A stretch of 9,330 nucleotides of DNA, taken from the NCBI GenBank assembly GCA_003554685.1, contig PWHA01000104.1, positions 1 through 9,330 on the forward strand, read 5' to 3'. The notes under the pieces are model-generated. The model saw only the letters and a list, made by a program, of their open reading frames with translations, was not told the origin of the DNA and ran no database searches. Below are positions 5,820 to 9,330 of the stretch, one piece after another (position 1 is the stretch's first letter; each line of letters begins with the position of its first letter). Both the position numbers and the translations under genes were made by a program. The stretch is from Halanaerobiaceae bacterium. GTDB taxonomy: Bacteria > Bacillota > Halanaerobiia > Halanaerobiales > Halarsenatibacteraceae.

Positions 5820-6821
5820 ATGAGCATAATTAAGGTTGGGGTTATCGGTGTAGGTAATATGGGAAGTAATCATGTCAGATCTTATATGGCCTTAAAGCAT
5901 AGATGTGAACTGGTAGGTGTTTATGATATTGATGATAAAAGAAATAAGGAAATTGCTGAGAGTTATGGCGTGAAGGCCTTTCCTTCAGCTGAAGCGCTGA
6001 TGTCCGAGGTTGATGCTGTCAACATTGCTACCCCTACCACCACCCACTTTGAGATTGGTATGCAGGCTGTAGAAGAGGGTTTACATATTCTGGTGGAAAA
6101 ACCAATTACCAATCTTGTAGAAGAAGCGCGTTCCCTGTTGCAGGCTGCCCGGCAGAAGGATTTAATAGTTCAGGTCGGTCACATTGAAAGATTTAATCCG
6201 GCCATTCAGGCCCTTCCGGGAATTTTGCAAAAAGAAGAAATTATTGCCCTTGATGTTCAGCGTATGGGTCCCTATGATCCCCGAATCAATGACACCGATG
6301 TAATTCAGGATTTGATGATTCATGATATCGATGTTGTCTGCTCCCTGGTTCCCGGGGAGGTTAAAGAAGTTTCAGCCTTTGCCCGCCGGGTAAAGTCTCG
6401 TCAGCATGTTGATTATGCTGTGGCTCATCTGCTGCTGAGCGATGATGTAATAGCCACTTTAACTTCCAGCCGGGCCAGCAATAAGAAGGTCCGCCGTCTG
6501 ACTATTACCACCTTGAAATCTTACATAGAGCTGGATTACCTGCAGCGCAAGATAGTGGTTACCCGACGTGGAGGTTTTATGGCTGATAACGCTGATTATC
6601 AAAGGGAAAATGAACTTGAGGAGACCTATTCCAATGATGAAGAACCCCTGAAATCTCAGCTGGCTCACTTCATTAACAGCATAGAAAATGGCACCCGTCC
6701 CCTCATCAGTGGTTCAGATGGGCTTGAGGCTTTGAAGATTACCAAGGGTATCCAGCGTCGGGTTTATGGCAGGGACGGGCTTCCTGATACCCAGGATGAA
6801 TGCCATCGAGTAAAAGCTTAG
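5820..6821 (+). CDS. gnnA: Gfo/Idh/MocA oxidoreductase, probable UDP-GlcNAc 3-dehydrogenase (GnnA-like)
   Basis: A complete 333-residue NAD(P)-dependent dehydrogenase. The N-terminal Rossmann fold has 'GVIGVGNMG' (7-15); 'EKP' (93-95) and 'DLMIHDID' (164-171) are the usual substrate and cofactor residues of the Gfo/Idh/MocA family. 'GHIERFNPA' (120-128) is what I recall for the GnnA-like branch. GnnA oxidises C3 of UDP-GlcNAc to the 3-keto sugar, which an aminotransferase converts to UDP-GlcNAc3N. Placement between lpxA and a DegT aminotransferase gene is the main reason for this specific call. The alternative is a WbpB-type enzyme acting on UDP-GlcNAc uronate for O-antigen, but no uronate-forming dehydrogenase is present here. 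AGGAGG (5802-5807) precedes the ATG by 12 bases, a little far. It is in an operon with lpxA and gnnB. Confidence 0.85.
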   Translation: MSIIKVGVIGVGNMGSNHVRSYMALKHRCELVGVYDIDDKRNKEIAESYGVKAFPSAEALMSEVDAVNIATPTTTHFEIGMQAVEEGLHILVEKPITNLVEEARSLLQAARQKDLIVQVGHIERFNPAIQALPGILQKEEIIALDVQRMGPYDPRINDTDVIQDLMIHDIDVVCSLVPGEVKEVSAFARRVKSRQHVDYAVAHLLLSDDVIATLTSSRASNKKVRRLTITTLKSYIELDYLQRKIVVTRRGGFMADNADYQRENELEETYSNDEEPLKSQLAHFINSIENGTRPLISGSDGLEALKITKGIQRRVYGRDGLPDTQDECHRVKA

Positions 6822-6881
6822 GAAAAGATAGGGCGATTTTTGTTTGAAAAACACCAGAAAATGCATTATTGAAAGGAAAAT

Positions 6882-8057
6882 ATGATGATTCCTATAGCAA
6901 ATCCTGACATTAGTGAAGAAGACAAGCAGGCTGTCCTGAAGGTTCTGGAAAGCGGGATGCTGGCTTCCGGTCCCGAGGTTAAAAAGTTCGAGGAGGAGTT
7001 TGCTGCTTTTGTGGGCGCTGATTATGGAATTGCCACAACCAGTGGGACCACAGCCCTGGATACAGCAGTTCAGGCCTGCGGACTTAAAGCTGGAGATAAA
7101 GTTATAACTACGCCCTTTACCTTTATTGCCAGCTGTAATTCCCTGCTTTTTAATTCGGTGAAGCCGGTCTTTGCCGATATTGATTATACAACCTTTAATC
7201 TGGATCCTGTCAAGGTCCGGGAGGTTCTGGAGAAGGATCCGGAAATAAAGGGGATTATGCCGGTTCATCTTTTTGGACAGTCGGCCGATATGACTGAGCT
7301 GATGGAACTGGCTGATGAATATGAACTGATAGTTATAGAGGATGCTGCCCAGGCCCATGGGGCCTCCCACTGCGGCCAGCGGGCTGGCAGTTTCGGCCAG
7401 GCCGGCATCTACAGCTTTTATCCAACCAAGAATATGACCACCGGTGAGGGCGGCATGCTGGTGACATCTGATGCCGATACAGCCAGGCTGGCCCGAAAAA
7501 TAATTAATCATGGCCGGACTGGTGACTATCAGCATGATGTTCTGGGGTACAACTTCCGCTCCACTGACCTGGCAGCGGCACTGGGGCGCCAGCAGCTCAG
7601 ACGACTGGAGGATAATAATGAAAAGCGCCGCGAAAACGCCCGCTACCTGACAGAGAATCTTCAGCAACTGGACTGGCTGGAGGGGCCGGAAGAAAGGTCG
7701 GGAAATTATCATGTTTATCATCAATATACAGTTCGTCTTAGGCCTCTAAATCTGGAAAATCATGAAAAAGCTCTGGATTATAGTGAGCTGGAAAATTGTT
7801 TTGCGAAAGTAAAAAGATGTCGTGATCAGCTGGTGGAGCATTTAAAAGAAAGGGGAGTAGGTTGCGGTATATATTATCCCCTACCTGTTCACGAACAGCC
7901 GTTATATCGCAGGCGAGGTTATGATAAGTACAGCTTTCCCCGGGCTGAAGCGGCTGCGGCTCAGGTACTTTCTCTGCCGGTTCATCCTGTTCTCAGCCAG
8001 TCTGATCTGGAGAAAATTGTGAAAGCAGTTTCCTGTTTTAGCAAAAAAATTTCTTAG
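6882..8057 (+). CDS. gnnB: DegT/DnrJ/EryC1 PLP aminotransferase, probable 3-keto-UDP-GlcNAc aminotransferase (GnnB-like)
   Basis: A complete 391-residue sugar aminotransferase. PLP-binding features are clear: 'TTSGTTALD' (52-60, phosphate contact), 'EDAAQAHGA' (153-161, Asp154 to the PLP ring nitrogen), and 'SFYPTKNMTTGEGG' (178-191) with Lys183 forming the Schiff base. 'YYPLPVHEQP' (331-340) is typical of the C-terminal domain. GnnB transfers the amino group of glutamate to the 3-keto sugar made by GnnA, giving UDP-GlcNAc3N for LpxA. The substrate is inferred from the neighbours; the family is certain. Two consecutive ATGs (6882, 6885) are possible starts; AGGA (6874-6877) is better spaced for the second. 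Residues about 288-311 look like an insertion compared with usual members. It follows gnnA after 60 bases and no strong terminator follows it. Confidence 0.87.
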   Translation: MMIPIANPDISEEDKQAVLKVLESGMLASGPEVKKFEEEFAAFVGADYGIATTSGTTALDTAVQACGLKAGDKVITTPFTFIASCNSLLFNSVKPVFADIDYTTFNLDPVKVREVLEKDPEIKGIMPVHLFGQSADMTELMELADEYELIVIEDAAQAHGASHCGQRAGSFGQAGIYSFYPTKNMTTGEGGMLVTSDADTARLARKIINHGRTGDYQHDVLGYNFRSTDLAAALGRQQLRRLEDNNEKRRENARYLTENLQQLDWLEGPEERSGNYHVYHQYTVRLRPLNLENHEKALDYSELENCFAKVKRCRDQLVEHLKERGVGCGIYYPLPVHEQPLYRRRGYDKYSFPRAEAAAAQVLSLPVHPVLSQSDLEKIVKAVSCFSKKIS

Positions 8058-8362
8058 GTAAATAATAATTAATTATTCACATAGTTAATATTAATAGTAA
8101 AGGCCAGCTGAGAGGGGTTTACTTTAAAGATTTTTGTTTATTTAAAGCTTATATCATATTACATGAACCCCGTTATTGCAGAGAAACTAAATTATATATT
8201 TTGGAAAACAGCTGACAGCCCCAGAAATTTATGATATAATTAGCGCAAAATGAGCTATTAATTGGAAATTTACCTGGAATTATCTTGCCGGGAATCGTAA
8301 GAGAAGCCCGGAAACATAACAAGTGCAGGCTAAATCAGGATTGACAAAAGGAGGATATTATC
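8058..8362. other. Non-coding spacer between gnnB and pgcA
   Basis: This 305-base AT-rich stretch has no credible gene. It holds a weak nested inverted repeat (GGGGTTTA 8114-8121 with TGAACCCC 8164-8171; CTTTAAA 8122-8128 with TTTAAAG 8141-8147), a good promoter (8212-8240), a small leader hairpin (CCGGG 8288-8292 with CCCGG 8307-8311) and the pgcA ribosome binding site (8349-8354). No classic terminator for the lpxA operon is visible; the nested repeat lacks a T run. Confidence 0.65.
8212..8240 (+). promoter_or_regulatory. Extended -10 promoter of pgcA
   Basis: CTGACA (8212-8217, five of six -35 bases), a 17-base spacer and a perfect TATAAT (8235-8240) preceded by TGA (8232-8234). The predicted start near 8247 gives a leader of about 115 bases. 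pgcA can therefore be transcribed apart from the lpxA operon. Confidence 0.8.
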
Positions 8363-8365
8363 TTG
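8349..8365 (+). promoter_or_regulatory. Ribosome binding site that fixes the TTG start of pgcA
   Basis: A perfect AGGAGG (8349-8354) lies eight bases before TTG (8363-8365). The next in-frame ATG (8372) would be 17 bases away, too far. The TTG is therefore the likely start. Confidence 0.85.
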
Positions 8366-9330
8366 AGTTATATGTCAAGATATCGCGACTGGCTGCTCAA
8401 TGATTATATTGATGAGGAAACAAAAGCCGAATTGAAGAGTATTGAAGGCGATGAAGCTGAGATTGAAGAGCGTTTTTACAAAGATCTGGAATTTGGCACT
8501 GGCGGTATGCGGGGCAAAATGGGAGCAGGAACCAACCGGATGAATAAATATATTGTAAGAAAGGCCACCCAGGGACTGGCTAATTACATTATCAATTACT
8601 ATGATGATGCTGATGGCCCCCGTTCGGTGGTGATTGCCTATGACTCCCGGCATAATTCACCGGAATTTGCTGAAGAGGCAGCTCTGGTGCTGGCCGGGAA
8701 CGGTATTAAGACCTATCTTTTTGAGGAACTCAAACCAACACCGGAGCTGTCTTTTGCCGTGAGACATTTTCAGGCCAAGGCCGGAATAGTTATTACCGCC
8801 AGTCACAATCCTCCAGAATACAATGGCTATAAGGTCTATGGTCCTGAGGGCTGCCAGCTGATTCCCGAAAAAGCCCGGGAGGTTACAGCTGAAATTTCCG
8901 AAATCGATGATTTTAACATTATAAAGCGTATTTCGAAAGAGGAAGCACGGGAGCAGGAATTTTTAGAATACATTGGAGATGAGGTTGAAGAGGCTTATTT
9001 TCAGGCCATTAGAGAGGTTCTTCCTGACACTGAACTGGCTGCCCGGAACGGCAGTGAAATCAGAATCATCTATACTCCACTGCATGGCACCGGCAGCAAG
9101 CCGGTCCGTACTTTTTTGAATAAGCTTGGTTTTAAGGAATTAATGGTGGTACAGCGCCAGGCTAATCCGGATCCGGAATTTTCTACGGTGAAAAGTCCCA
9201 ATCCCGAGGAGAGGCAGGCCTTTACCCTGGCGCTGGAGCTTGCCGAGGAATATCAGCCTGATCTGATTCTGGCTACCGACCCCGATTGTGACCGGCTGGG
9301 TGTAATGGTTAAGAGGCCTGAAGCTTTTTC
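8363..9330 (+). CDS. pgcA: Phosphoglucomutase/phosphomannomutase (PgcA-like phosphohexomutase), N-terminal part (3' end outside window)
   Basis: The frame runs from TTG 8363 to the right edge without a stop: 322 residues of a protein that is usually about 575. Phosphohexomutases interconvert glucose-6-phosphate and glucose-1-phosphate (or the mannose forms) in the cytoplasm, feeding sugar-nucleotide synthesis for envelope glycans. 'FGTGGMRGKMGAGTNRMN' (44-61) is the substrate-loop start of the PgcA/PGM2 branch. 'TASHNPPEYNGYKVYG' (145-160) contains the phosphorylated Ser147. 'DPDCDRLG' (306-313) is the Mg2+-binding loop, with Asp306, Asp308 and Asp310. The 'YTPLHGTG' segment also fits. It has its own promoter and ribosome site. 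Link to the upstream lipid A genes is plausible but not shown. Glucose versus mannose preference cannot be told; PgcA-type length and motifs favour glucose. Confidence 0.95.
   Translation, partial: MSYMSRYRDWLLNDYIDEETKAELKSIEGDEAEIEERFYKDLEFGTGGMRGKMGAGTNRMNKYIVRKATQGLANYIINYYDDADGPRSVVIAYDSRHNSPEFAEEAALVLAGNGIKTYLFEELKPTPELSFAVRHFQAKAGIVITASHNPPEYNGYKVYGPEGCQLIPEKAREVTAEISEIDDFNIIKRISKEEAREQEFLEYIGDEVEEAYFQAIREVLPDTELAARNGSEIRIIYTPLHGTGSKPVRTFLNKLGFKELMVVQRQANPDPEFSTVKSPNPEERQAFTLALELAEEYQPDLILATDPDCDRLGVMVKRPEAF

Noticed and set aside
6714..7724. Long open frame of 336 codons on the minus strand across gnnA/gnnB
   Set aside because: It lies fully opposite clear, motif-rich genes, has low-complexity Ile/Leu/His-rich translation, no recognisable domain and no ribosome site; it is a codon-bias shadow.
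8114..8171. Nested inverted repeat after gnnB as terminator
   Set aside because: The outer stem can pair (with one G-U), but the loop is over 40 bases and no T run follows, so it is not counted as a terminator.
8341..8346. TTGACA as a -35 box before pgcA
   Set aside because: No suitable -10 follows at 16-18 bases; it lies next to the ribosome site and a better promoter exists at 8212-8240.
8375..8653. Minus-strand open frame opposite the pgcA start
   Set aside because: The plus strand carries an unmistakable phosphohexomutase with a good promoter and ribosome site.

Overview
The window most likely comes from a diderm (outer-membrane-bearing) Firmicute, with Halanaerobiales as the best guess. 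Three things point there: strong AGGAGG-type ribosome binding sites and a TTG start; a LytR-CpsA-Psr (LCP) wall-glycopolymer protein and a Gram-positive-style PgcA phosphoglucomutase; and, beside these, genuine outer-membrane genes (LptD, LpxA, a beta-barrel-like protein). Many proteins are strongly acidic, which would suit a halophile. The taxon is inferred from gene content; there is no rRNA gene or other marker here.

Layout. 1-431: 3' end of an LCP-family gene. 432-821: non-coding, with three short tandem repeats and a strong hairpin terminator. 822-1025 (minus): a cold-shock protein with its own sigma-A-type promoter and a hairpin at the start of its mRNA. 1026-1429: divergent promoter region, including a hairpin plus T7 that looks like an early terminator or attenuator. 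1430-2590: an unrecognised exported, beta-strand-rich protein ending in Phe. 2694-4868: LptD-like LPS-assembly protein. 4970-8057: lpxA, a Gfo/Idh/MocA oxidoreductase (gnnA-like) and a DegT-type aminotransferase (gnnB-like), read from a promoter that overlaps the end of lptD. 8058-8362: non-coding, with a promoter. 8363 to the right edge: 5' part of a phosphoglucomutase/phosphomannomutase gene (pgcA-like) with a TTG start.

How the genes fit together. GnnA and GnnB are known from Acidithiobacillus ferrooxidans to oxidise and then transaminate C3 of UDP-GlcNAc, giving UDP-GlcNAc3N. LpxA then acylates that sugar through an amide instead of an ester. The order lpxA-gnnA-gnnB directly after lptD therefore suggests that this bacterium makes a lipid A with amide-linked chains on a 2,3-diamino sugar and exports it through LptD. 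The LpxA keeps its catalytic His but has lost several E. coli active-site residues (D74, K76, H144, R204), consistent with an altered acceptor or acyl donor. PgcA supplies hexose-1-phosphate for sugar nucleotides, and the LCP protein concerns the cell wall, so most of the window is about the envelope.

The most interesting points are the inferred amide-type lipid A pathway with its divergent LpxA, the reduced two-cysteine layout of LptD, the unrecognised barrel-like protein upstream of it, and several candidate RNA control elements.
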